From Scleroderma bovista (taxonomy: Eukaryota > Basidiomycota > Agaricomycetes > Boletales > Sclerodermataceae), in the NCBI GenBank assembly GCA_037178675.1, contig JAYMGJ010000238.1, positions 1 to 64,000 on the forward strand: 64,000 bases of DNA, read 5' to 3'. How positions within the stretch are numbered: position 1 is the first letter of the stretch; each line of letters begins with the position of its first letter. Shown piece after piece: positions 10,943 through 21,902 of the stretch. A program made the position numbers and the translations under genes. The notes beneath the pieces were generated by a model, which made no database searches, had not been told where the DNA came from, and was given only the letters and a program-made list of their open reading frames with translations.

Positions 10943-13155
10943 TCAATCTCGGGCTGTGCGGCGGCGTTGCCTAATCGGTTCTGGATCCTCCCAGGTGGCG
11001 TTAAATCGTTTAAGCCAGTCCTGTACTAACGGAGGGGGCGGTTGCTGAAGTTTTCCGACAGACCAAGGTGGTCCACAGATACAATCAGCCACCGTAAACC
11101 CAGCGCGGGACATTAGTAATTCCGCTTCATCCATGGCTAAGCGATCCATATCACGTTCGTGCCGGTATGCGGCGTCGATTCCCATTACGATATCGTACGT
11201 AGAGGGGCCGGGTTCCACTTCCCGATACGTGTCTAAGACGGACTTCTTCCAAAGAAGAGCAAGGTCGCCGAGGCGCTTAGTGCGCTTACGGGATACGACC
11301 CATTTCGAATTGTCCACAAGTAGTGTATGGAGGTCAAGGTAAGTGACCGGTCCATAGACGACGTCTCCCTCGTACTCGTGCCACAGGTCCTTCTGGACGG
11401 TCGCCCTGTCAAGGAGCGGAAAAGCATCCTTCGGGAACTGTGAACTTTCGGGGAAGAACGGCAGCCGAAACTGCCATCGTCGTAAGGGGTGCTCTTCATC
11501 ATTATTAATGACGAAATCCCCCTTCTCCCAGCTGTCGCTTACAGCTTTGAGAGGTTTACTAATGTGGCGAAGAAGTTCCGATATGGAAAAATCGCTCCAT
11601 GCGTCGTTAAAGTGGGTCTTAAGGACAATAATGTCCTTCTCGTCGTTGTCGGCTTTAATGGCAAACCGGTTTTCCCAACGAGTGTGAATGTGGTCGGACA
11701 ACCACTTTCGGACGACGCGATCGGGGTATCCTCTACTGAGGTAGAGGGCAGCGAGATTCTTAGCTGCAGTCATGTAAGTGTTCCGCTTACTAGACAACAC
11801 CGCCAATCGGGATAACTCTCCGATGAACGTTCCTCGTTTAACGTCATACGGGTGTGAGGAATCCCATGGAACTCTCTCAAGGTGGTTACCGGGCTTACGG
11901 TAAGGTCTCCATTGAACCTTATTGTGTTCATCGAGATAAATGAACATATCCAGGAAGACTAAGGATCTTCCCGGTGTAGCCCAGTCAACGGAACATCCTT
12001 CCAAGTGCCAGTTTTGCTTGGCAATGTCCAGGGCCTCGGCGGCCGTGGGTGCTTGGATGACGGCAAAAATGTCATCGATGTAACGTCGGTAGAATAATAC
12101 AGCGGGGTGGGATGTTATTTCCTGATCCGCTTCGATTGCGTAAATGTTCGCGATGTCCGGAGAACATGCAACGCCCATTGCAATACCTTTTGTTTGGAGA
12201 TAGGGGAGACCGTTGTGTTCAACGACGAGGTTAGACACAGCGGCGGTAAGGATATGTGACCAATGGTCCCTGGGCAGGCGTCGGATGACGTGATTTGCCG
12301 GTAGGAACCGGTCGCATAATGCGATGTTGGTTAAGCGGGTAACCGTTTGAACTGCCCGCTTTACGTCGATATTAGGGTAATATGCGACGATATCTCCACC
12401 AACTAACCATAAAGGGACAAATTGTGGGAGAGTTAATCCAGTTAACTCAAGCGCAATTTCTTTTGTCCCGTTGCATATGGACGGTTCAGACGCAACGATC
12501 GGTTTAAGTGTTTTAGAGACGAATTTGGCTAATGGATTCTGCAGAGCAGAATGGCATGGTGCAATCGGTCGCATACGTATGGGTTTCTTATGTACCTTAG
12601 GAATCCCATAGAACGACGGAAGTTTGATCTGCCCCGTGATGTTCGTTTGTGACAAACGAATCCCTTCAGGGGTGACCTCCATCGGAAAATGCTGGCGGAG
12701 ATACTGGCAGAGTTGCTTAGTATCTTCGTCGTGGAGTGCATCTTTGATGTAATCCACTGATTGCTTTAATTCGCCTAGTTTGACGTTTAGGAAATCAGAG
12801 ACTTCCTCTGCGCCAAGAGCACGGTAGCCCGTATTTGGTCCGAAGATTAATTTACGGGTTTCCCTATCGAGCCAGTCACCAGTTACTACGCAGGCTCCCA
12901 GGTTTTTGTCAGTCGGCGTGACGACATAACCCTTGGATTTAATCCAATTTTGAATGGCTGTAACGGTGGGAGATCGGATGGTACCGACCTTCCTCTCCGC
13001 TTGGCATGCCGTAGAGACAGAGTCTACATAACGGTCTCCTTCGCGGAGTGCCCATTCAAGGAGATAGTTTGGTTCCTGATTGAACGGCTTACGTGTTCGA
13101 GGAACGTCGTAGTCTGGTTCGAAGGGAGTAGGCATTTGGTCATTAAATAGAGAAG
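10943..13155 (-). mobile_element. PLE copy D, 5'-truncated, RT domain retained
   Basis: This copy matches the others from its stop at 10943 up to base 13155, then breaks off abruptly (residue about 497 of the full protein). All RT motifs remain, including YIDDIF; the N-terminal 496 residues and the 5' leader are missing. The reading frame stays open past the break and picks up an ATG at 13186 in the flanking sequence, giving a chimeric 747-codon ORF whose first 11 residues come from the neighbour. It also carries private amino-acid changes (such as Met in place of Arg in DIVRGID). 5' truncation fits incomplete reverse transcription. Whether the chimeric ORF is expressed is unknown. Confidence 0.9.
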
Positions 13156-15587
13156 CGTTTCTTGCGTGACCGTTATCTGGAACCATGTGCTAAAATGACA
13201 GCAGCCTCTTGTTATTGCTTCTGGTTTGTCTGTTGGAAAAGAAGGACCGTCTGTGCACGTGGCCTGTTGCGTTGGGGCTGTGGTTGCTAATTGGTTCCAG
13301 AGGTTCTCCCGAAGTCAAGGTACTTAGTTCCTTTTTCTCTTGTCTTCTCTTCGTTATATCATACGGAATTAGGTAAGATGAGGGAGGTCATCACAGCCGC
13401 CAGTGCAGCAGGTGTTGCCGTTGCTTTCGGTTCGCCTATTGGTGGGGTCTTGTTTTCGATTGAGGTAAGGGTTAAACTGGCCACGTTTATCATCTTTCTA
13501 AAAATCCATCCGTTCAGGAGATGAGCCACATATTCCGGATCAAGACTATGTGGCGCAGCTTTGTTTGTGCGTTGGTTGCTACCTTTACACTTTCTGTCCG
13601 TACGATTTCTCACATCTCGCAACGTATCCTTATATGTTACTTGCAGGTCATGAACCCATTTCGGACCGGGAAACTTGTTCTTTTCCAAGTGACCTATAGT
13701 CGTAGTTGGCACTTCTTTGAAATCATATTCTGGGTCATCATCGGCATATTTGGGGTAAGGGTTACTCTCTGGGATCGTGCTTCATTAATATGATTACCAG
13801 GGCCTTTACGGTGCCTTTGTAGTGAAACTTAATATACAGGTGGCAGCTTTCCGCAGGAAGCATCTGGCAAAGCATGGGGTAGCGGAGGCCGTTGTCCTTG
13901 CCGTTCTGACGGCAATGGTTGGATATTTCAACCGATTCCTTCGCATAGACATGACCGAGATGATGTCAATATTATTCAGGGAATGCGAAGGGGGCGGTGA
14001 TTACGACAATCTATGCCAGTATGTGTGTTGCGTTTTCTATTCTGTGTTTGTGATATGACGGATTTCCACAGGCAATGGGCACAGTGGCCTATGGTTAACT
14101 CCCTTCTCCTCGCAACAATCATAAGAACGGGATTTGTGATTATATCTTATGGCGCGAAAGTTCCAGCGGGGATCTTCGTACCATCGATGGCTATCGGTGC
14201 AACTTTTGGCCGAATGGTAGGCATCATCGTGAAGGCGGTATACAGGTTCGATGTTTGCCACTACTGGAACATATTTCTTACATTGTTTCTCTAGAGCTTA
14301 CCCACAATCTGGAATATTCACTTCTTGCGACCCTGACTTGCCTTGTATCACTCCTGGAACGTACGCTTTTCTTGGTGCTGCTGCGGCATTAAGTGGCGTC
14401 ATGCGAATCACGGTCACTGTTGTTGTCATCATGTTTGAGCTGACTGGTGCATTGACATACATCCTACCCACCATGGTGAGCTCTCGCATATCAGTAGCAT
14501 GTAATTATGGACGCCCACCTGCCTTCTGATAGATTGTAATTCTGGTCGCCAAAGCTGTTGGCGACTTCATCGGAATGCGCGGCATGGCTGATGAAACTAT
14601 TCGGTTCAATGGATACCCTATTTTAGATCAAGAAGGCCATTCACCAGATGTTCCAGGTGCGCCAATGCCCCGATGACATTCAGCTCTAGTGGATTTATTG
14701 TGCCGAAGTTCTGGAAGTTATGAAGAAAGACCTGACCACCCTGTATACATTAGGGATGCGTGTCTGCGACGTTGGTATGAGCCCATTCCCCTAGATCCTT
14801 CAGGATGACCTGATTTTTCATTTGGAGAGGATGTACTTTCCTCCACCGATGTCAAAGGCTTTCCGATTATCGCTTCGAAATCATCATATATTCTCTCCGG
14901 GTACATTGGTCGGACAGAATTGCGTTATGTGCTAGGTAAAATTTACAAGTGGTGGGCGAGGGTAGGGTATCTCATTACCATTTCAGATAAGGCGCAACAT
15001 ATGGGCGATATCACACCAGAGACCCAATGTTCATTTAACCGACAAGCCTCCGACCAGGAACATGACATCCTCTCTGGTGTAGGGTCCGGTTCTGCGCTTG
15101 GAGCCGAAGAAGAAGTTGCGGCAGAACTGTTGGAGACGACTGCGTCGAATGATGTTCTCAAACTATGGCCATGGGTGAATCAGGTGACCCTTACTTATCT
15201 CCCTTCCATCATCGATGTACTGAGCAGAAACACATTGAAGACCCCTCTTACTGTACCTCCAAGATTGCCCCTTGAAATTCTTATGCAGTTGTTCAAACGC
15301 ATGGGGTATATTAACCTCCCTTTCCCCTTTATACAACTGACGTGGCTTCGCACAGGCCCCGTGTCATCCTGGTGGAAGAGCAGGGTATGCTCAAAGGCTT
15401 GGTAACTGTAAAGGATGTACTACGTTTCAACGCGACGACTGAGGCGACTGAGAGTGATGAACGGTGGGGTAGCGGAGATTTTGAAGCGGCTCTGGAGGTG
15501 ATGTGGAATTGGGGGGCAGGTGTCACGGAAAGTGTTGTTGATCGATGGAGAAGCATATTGCGATCACAGCGGGGAAATGGATCTTAA
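13156..15587 (+). pseudogene. CLC-type chloride channel, N-terminal part missing
   Basis: Exons (approximate): 13206-13319, 13373-13464, 13518-13595, 13647-13754, 13801-14018, 14072-14245, 14295-14475, from 14533, then several to the stop at 15585-15587. They encode GKEGPSVHVA (the conserved ion-path motif), [42 protein letters not shown] and [14 protein letters not shown], followed by a cytosolic region with two CBS domains and a typical C-terminus ending after VTVKDVLRF. About 595 residues remain, against roughly 750-850 in fungal GEF1-like channels. The first transmembrane helices are gone at the junction with PLE copy D. The rest reads open, so the break is recent or a new promoter or start is used. 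Intact family members are intracellular chloride/proton transporters affecting vesicle acidification and copper/iron homeostasis. Confidence 0.85.
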
Positions 15588-16017
15588 CCATTCATTTTTA
15601 CTCTTGCTCCGTGTGACATGTGTTCGCTGCATCGTTTGCTCTTACTTTTATCGTCCCCTTCGTTCGACGGGGGAGCACAGCTGATCGGTCTCGTAATGAT
15701 GGAAAAAAACTAGGTTTTGCGAATGGCTTTCTGACCACAATTACCAAATTCTTTCCGGTGTCCTAGGGAATTTGTAGTGGGCCATCTAACTCACCTCACG
15801 AGTCCCTAAGGGAGTAGTGAAAGTCCAGTAGGTCCTCAAGCCCTGGGTCGAAACACAATGCAACACTTACCTCAGTGTACTACGTTTTTTCCCTAGTAAT
15901 GTGGACAGACAAAACTTCGTATTTCATTGTGTGGCTGTTAGCCTTTAGGTCGGTATGTAATGCTCTGAACCGCTTGATCCGAGCGTCACGTTCGTCTGGC
16001 CATATGTAAGTACCTAT
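15588..16017. other. Intergenic region between convergent CLC and SET genes
   Basis: I see no coding potential. This is the shared 3' region of two genes transcribed toward each other. Confidence 0.6.
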
Positions 16018-18286
16018 CAAGCGGTTGACCGTGCCTTGGAAGCGCGTCCAGCATCCATACCAGTGTCACTGATGTTGCCGCGTTTTGTGCTTGCATCACC
16101 AGCCTTGCTCCGGACATTGCCTTCCTTTCGCCTTTGATCTCTACCCTTGCTCCCCACCTTGTATCCGTCCTTCTGATCAAGTAAGAGTAAGCTGACACAG
16201 TTTCGCGCGGCTCGTAAGATCCGCTTTTCAGCTACGCGGACGATGATGGCGTGCCTGTTTCTTGTAGTGAGCGATACCGGATCTTCAGAACTGAGAAGGC
16301 GTTCGTCATCCTGAGGAAAGGTGAATTGTTAGTAAGGAAATACATGCTCAACGCAAAGAAAATCAGGACGTGGATAACCCACCCTCACCTCGATAGTTCC
16401 ACCTGCATACATTGCTTCCCTGTTCTCCAGCACCTCCTCAAGTACTCCAAGCACTTCTGCATCAGGTTGTTTGCTCTTCGGTAGCTTCCCCTTCTTGCGA
16501 GCCGATTCAAAGTCGGCGCTGCGGAGCAGGAGACGGGCGAAGGATATGAATTCACGAGGGAATTCGTAGGGAGAGGTGGTGTCCAGATGTAAACTGTTCG
16601 GGTGGGGAAGGACGAAAGTACTAACTCGGTCACGAATGTCGGAGTTGTCCAGCGACGAAGAGTGAAATAAATACTACGTACTCATCGCCGCCCTCATCTA
16701 GCCACCATTCAATCCGTTCTGCGATACTATTTCCCTTTTCTTTGGTTCCCCATCGCGCGCGCACAACTTCAACCACCAAGTCTGCCTTGATTTCAACGAC
16801 GTCAGATGGGTTTCCCAGTGTAGTCAATGAAACTGCATCGTCTCTGTGAGGATCGATTCCTGTTGTTCGAGCGAGAACGTTTTCAGCGTCCATGTTGAGT
16901 GGGATCAGGTCGACATGGCCGTAGCACCGTAACAGGTCTGAGTTGGGAGGGTCGCCATACGTGTTGAACTGCGGTGTGGTCGCACACGGGTATCATGCGA
17001 ACAAGAAGATCAAATCAAAAAGAAAGGATCAGTTGAGACAATCAATACTGAAACAAGTATATCACCGCACAATTTGCTCTCCCTTTTTGATCGGTCTCGT
17101 CGCTACCATCCGCAGAATCTTAGGCTCATAGAAGAGTTTGGCCTAGAATGGTCATTGTTTTAGCGTGCCCAATTCACACCAGTAGGAATTGGGGGGCACG
17201 AATTATGGTTCAACAGAGATAAGTTACTCAGAAGATGTCGATCATACACAAGAGGACTCACGTTTTCACTACCCCACCTCGCGTTCAACAGATCAGCCAT
17301 GGGTACCATTGCGACGTCTGAAGGATCATCTTCATCATCAGTGGTAGGTGGAAGTTCATCAACGTCCATCGCACTCCCAAGAGACGTGTTGGCGTTGTCG
17401 GCGTTGTCTTCTGGCTCACTCTCGGAACCAAAGACTCCAGTATCGTCGTTTTCGTCATTGCTCTGCTCCTCTGCACTGTCGTCGCTCGTCCATCTGTTCA
17501 CTGTGAAACTCCTCGAAAGTATACGGCTTCCGGCGCGATGGTATGCTTCTAGGGTATACCATTTTGAGAGATGATGTGGGAGAAATAAAGAAGGGACCGC
17601 CTAGCAAAATGAAACAAAATTGAATAATCTGAGGACGTCAAGTCCCAGCTTGTTGAACGACGGACACACCCTGACAACGGGAATAAGCGTTTCGTGATAC
17701 GCACGCTCAGCATCTTGTCGACCTATTTTCTCTATGATTCAGAGTATTAGCACCTCACCCGCGCCCATGCCACACGACCCGCAACGAGGCAAATTAGTAT
17801 GACAGACCTACCACTCCTGTCCCCTTGAGCTCTTCAAGCTCGTGCTCACTCCAGAACATTGGGGTATCGAATGTTTCAGGGAGAGAGCGCATATATGGTG
17901 ACCATTTTCCCGTCTCGGGTGTACCTATCCCCTGCTCGTGTGCACAAGCATCTTCCCACATCATGCAGAGGATGAGGCCAACCCATCCCTTGTGTAGGTT
18001 GTGGGCACGCCATTTGTCCAAGCCAAATAGTTGTGGGAGGGGCGATGTACGTGTAGAGAGCGTTAGAACACGCGGAAGAGAGAAAAGAGTGTAATCGGCC
18101 TGTGATTTTGGGGACTTGCCAATCAGTTGATCGTACACATGATGGTAGTGAACGCACAGGTATATCGCACAGTGCAACGGCTCCCCGACCACTGCCAGGG
18201 AACTCAGTTATGCCCAATACACGTAGGTCAACTGTGCCGCCGTTGGATTGGAACCATTTTATGAAAGCGTCGATATCCGCATACAT
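16018..18286 (-). CDS. SET-domain protein lysine methyltransferase (RKM4/SETD6-like)
   Basis: A multi-exon gene starting at ATG 18286. The first exon gives FIKWFQSNGG and GSGRGAVALCDIP (SET start); later exons give ADYTLFSLPR, HKGWVGLILCMMWEDA, FDTPMFWSEHELEEL, RILSRSFTVNRW, an acidic insert (from about 17500) and MVPMADLLNARWGSENV. Next come AKLFYEPKILRMVATRPI, KKGEQI joined to FNTYGDPPNSDLLRCYGHVD, and a Rubisco-LSMT-type substrate-binding C-terminal half (EWWLDEGGDEY). The motifs ADLLNAR and NTYGDPPNSDLL are typical of fungal Rkm4, which monomethylates a ribosomal protein, and of animal SETD6. The protein ends in a basic tail at 16018. Head-to-head with the CUE gene, 105 bp apart. Confidence 0.85.
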
Positions 18287-18391
18287 AGTTCAAGTCAACG
18301 AGTCGATCGAGAAGGCGCCTGGTCACAGCCTCGATACGCAGTCGAACCCCTCATACTTCTCATCCTTGCACCTAGTACTAACCACTCCATC

Positions 18392-19898
18392 ATGATCACC
18401 CTTTCGCCACCTTCTGCACAGACGCCGCCCCCATCAGACGCCCTCAGAGTCGGGCATGACGCTGATTCTGATCCGCGCATCGCAAGCCTCAAGGGCATGT
18501 TCCCTGATTTCGACGCCGCAGTCATGTACGTGGACGTCCATCCAATCTCAGCTCCTGCTTACCCACTTGGTAGCCTCTCCGTCTTCGAATCGGTCGACAA
18601 TGACCAAGATCGTGCTCTTGATATCCTCCTGGGTATGAACGATCCTACATACATATCTTCGACTGTACCACCGTCCACTGCCCCACAACAACTGGGCCCG
18701 ACTCAAGAAGACCTTGACGAACAGCTCGCCCGCCGTCTTGCTCTCGAAGAAGAGCAGGCTGCAAGGGCTTGGTCAGCTGACAGACAACCTGGCTGGCGCC
18801 ACCCGATGTCCCCATCCCAAGACCAACAGCAAGCTGGGTACCAGACATACCAGCCCCGTAGGGGCAGTGGCCGTGGCTGGGGTTCTAGCAGCTGGGGAAG
18901 TTGGAGCGGTGCACAGGGTCAGACCACGCAATCGCAAGGACAGGGTGGGCAGCGAGATACGATGGCCGAATTTCAAGAAGGCTTCAATAAGATCGCCGAA
19001 TGTAAGGTGCTTTTCCTCGGAATCATTCATTCCTGATCCTCTCCTCTTATTTTGTTGTCTGCCGGTAGCTGGCAAGAAAACTTTCAGCACCATCGTCTCC
19101 AGAGTTAAAGCCAAGATGCAGGAGTTTGATCAGGGTGGTGGCTTTGGTTCCGGAAGCACCACAAGCACTGCCCATGCTACTCCTGGCCATAGTAACCAAG
19201 TTCCTCTCGGGTCTGCTGTACAAGACTATACTTACTCTCCGCCCTATGGTGCCGGACGAACCACCGACCCTTCATGGAGCGCCGGTCAACCCCGCACTAA
19301 TACATATGCATACGCTCCAGTTCCCGCAGCACCTTCTGTTCCTCCCGCAGGCTCACGACCTGATACACATACACGCACTCCCAGCCCAATAGCTATACAA
19401 GGGTACGATATCTCCGATCATACCGACAATACGGATCCGTTCGGTCCTCCTGTTCCTCCATCTTTCCCCCAAGAAAACGCGGTCGTAGCCTCTGGTGCAA
19501 AGCAAGATGTGGGTGCTACAAGGGCCTCAGTGTCTATTGAACTGCCGGCACGCGAGGTCCCGGGTGCGTTTCCGACAACTCCCCATGGTCCAGCCCCTGT
19601 TTCCCCACTATCCCAAGGGCCAAGTTCGGATTCTGGGTTAGGGCCTGTCCCTATCTCTGGATTGATCCAGTCCCAATCGTCGCAGGTAGCGGCTGGACCT
19701 GCACCACGTTCCAATGTCGACTTCACCAAGCTGGGTCTTCTTCCGAAGCGGCCCGTCTCGCTTGTGAGGCCGCAGTCCCCACCCACTACTACTACCACTG
19801 GTGCTGGAAGTGGCAACAATACACGTGTGCAAATAAAGGGGGAGAACGATGATGATGAATTGGAATATGTCGAGAACCCATTCGAGGATCGGCATTGA
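18392..19898 (+). CDS. CUE-domain ubiquitin-binding adaptor (Cue5/TOLLIP-like)
   Basis: ATG at 18392. The CUE domain is interrupted by an intron of about 44 nt: the exon ending in FPDFDAAV joins LSVFESVDNDQDRALDILLGMNDP. A second intron after NKIAE joins GKKTFSTIVSRVKAKMQEFD, a segment also found in Cue5/TOLLIP-type proteins. The middle is rich in Gln, Gly, Ser and Trp, and the long C-terminal part is disordered and Pro/Ser-rich, ending in an acidic tail (VENPFEDRH). CUE domains bind ubiquitin; yeast Cue5 links ubiquitinated aggregates to Atg8 in autophagy. A function in selective autophagy is inferred from the family, not shown here. Confidence 0.8.
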
Positions 19899-20046
19899 GG
19901 TGAAAGGTATACATGATACTTTAGTCCAGGAGATAGAATCGTCATTTTATGTAGCCACTAGAAGTTCTGCACAGCTATGTAACACATCAGTACTGATGTC
20001 CATTATCAGTAGTAACCATTATGTACTATCCATCTCATTGCCTCAA

Positions 20047-20120
20047 GGCCCGTTGGCGTAGTTGGTTATCGCATCTGTCTAACACACAGAAGGTCCCCTG
20101 TTCGAGCCAGGGTCGGGTCA
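20047..20120 (+). tRNA. tRNA-Val (anticodon AAC)
   Basis: A 74-nt cloverleaf without an intron. Acceptor strands GGCCCGT and TCGGGTC pair, D arm GCG...CGC, anticodon stem TCTGT/ACAGA with loop CTAACAC (anticodon AAC), T arm CCCTG/CAGGG with loop TTCGAGC, discriminator A. A short T-rich stretch follows from 20122, as expected of a Pol III terminator. Confidence 0.9.
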
Positions 20121-20340
20121 TTTCTTTTGCTGCCATTTTTTATATTTTACTATTCATAACTCTTCCAAGCTCAAGGCCAAATTTCGCATCTGCACACCTG
20201 AAAGATTCTAGATTCTATGGTACAGATATTGCATGCAAATTACAAAACTATCAACATTTCATGTGCGAACGAGAAAAAAAGAAAGAAACAGAGGCGGGTA
20301 TACCGAACGAAGACCATGCCTTGACTACCATGAACAACAA

Positions 20341-21782
20341 TTAAAACGCCGTCGTAGAGTCGACCTCGATGGTGGGCACAATGGAGGCAATGAACTTTAG
20401 AAATACAACAAGATAAAAGTCCACTCGCATGGTCTCGGGTTGTTCGTCTTCCTCCCTTGCCGCTTGCTTATCCTTGCTCTCATCTTTGGTCTTGCGCCCA
20501 AACACCCATTTCTTCTTGCTACTGTTATTACTGTCCTTGCTGGTACCCTCCTTCTTGCGTGCAGCGAACTGTTCTTCGACACCTGCGTTCATGCGTTCGA
20601 TCACCTTTTTCATGACGCTCGCGTGTTTGCAGGGGTGCACAGATGCAGCTTGGAGCGTCGAGGAATGTGGGAATGCTTCGATCGTCACAGTTTTGAGGGC
20701 ATGGTCAGCAGACACGTCTTGGAAGATTTGAGCAGGCATCAGGGGATTACGGTTCTGCATTGCATTGTTGTGGCAAGCCCAAACGATTGAAAGAGGCGAG
20801 TAGGACATACCTCATCGTAACCGATTAGCCAGATCCGCGGCGTCTGATAGTACTTATCGTACGTGATCATGACGTCGTATGTGCGTACTTGGAGAAGGTT
20901 GCCTTTCGCGGGGTCTACTTGGCTACGAGGGATCGTGCTCAGACCAGTGGTCGCAGTAAGCGAGTGCGCATATTTACCTAGCATCGATGACCCCGCCGGA
21001 CGACGGAATACCTGGCTTGGGCGCGGCAGTCGCCTCATCGACCTCTTCCTCAAGGTTGTCCTCTTCCATATCCGGAATATCATCCAGATCTGGTGTCTCC
21101 CCTACTGTCGCTGCAGCGGTAGAAGTGATTGACACGTTCCCCATTGCACTTGCAAGTTCATGATCGTCCCCATCTACGTCGGGGATGTCATCGATCTCGC
21201 CTGGGTTTGCAGCAGAATCGACTGTGCTCTTGCGGCCTGCATGCGTTTCCACCCATTCATCTGCAAGACCAGATGAGGAATCACCGAAAGAGAGGAGGCG
21301 TTCGGCATCTTCATCTGCGTCAGTGTAGGCGAGTGATTGTGCGCGTCGGAGGCAAGGAACCCCACGCGTAACGAGATATTGCTTGTCCGCGGGGAGGTAA
21401 TCCCGTGCTTTGGACGTGTCGCCCTTTTCCCTATGATGTGCCGGCGTTGAGGATGTGATTTACTAGGATCGGGAGGACCTTACCACTGCCAGACGGGGAA
21501 CTTGTATGCCAGGAAGTCGCCCGCTGCCACGAATTCCTCTGTGCGATATCGTCAGTGGGATTTTGGAGGTGAGTATGCAGTCCATGCCTGGTGTGATCCT
21601 TCCGTGCTCTTTGAACTTGCTCTCTTTGAGGACCTGGTCGTATGGGTTAGGGGACAATAGTGGCTAATAGCGAGGTGCATACGGGGCTGAGGTAGTCGCG
21701 GACTGCCCAGTATTGTTGCTGGGGCGTCGGTGAGGACAGATCGAATGGACTGCGCTATTCTACTTGCCTGGATTGCGTGCAT
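20341..21782 (-). CDS. ATG3: Autophagy E2-like conjugating enzyme Atg3
   Basis: ATG at 21782. The exons give MHAIQ, then [65 protein letters not shown], an acidic flexible region (about 21252-20990), then [21 protein letters not shown] and [12 protein letters not shown]. The catalytic Cys lies in [11 protein letters not shown], and the C-terminus is [20 protein letters not shown]. All are Atg3 signatures; the protein transfers Atg8 to phosphatidylethanolamine. A Lys-rich insert ([14 protein letters not shown] region) sits between the catalytic site and the end. The first and third introns appear to use GC instead of GT donors (at 21767 and 21587). Gene complete. Confidence 0.93.
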
Positions 21783-21902
21783 TGTCGCTCTGTTCGCTGG
21801 TGGATATGTTGCTGGGCACAGGCAAAGGAGACAAGAGCCACAATCACAAATCGATAAGGCCACGTGGAATACTAGCACATAGTACTATAGACCAAAGGGC
21901 TA

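Larger units (their letters stand above)
1..13155 (-). repeat. Head-to-tail tandem array of a 4,165-bp Penelope-like element
   Basis: Equivalent positions recur at exactly 4,165-bp spacing (for example 34, 4199, 8364 and 12529; ORF starts at 2149, 6314 and 10479) with scattered single-base differences and no net length change. All copies point left. From right to left there is a 5'-truncated copy (to 13155), two full copies and one copy cut by the window start. A 5'-truncated copy placed upstream of full copies is the usual arrangement of Penelope-like elements, where the partial upstream copy makes a pseudo-LTR. The spacer between consecutive ORFs is about 463 bp. The left end of the array is outside the window, so the copy number is a minimum. 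Confidence 0.95.

Noticed and set aside
17168..17202. Inverted repeat (GTGCCCAATTC with GAATTGGGGGGCAC) in the SET gene
   Set aside because: It falls inside an intron and is imperfect. No reason to treat it as a separate feature.
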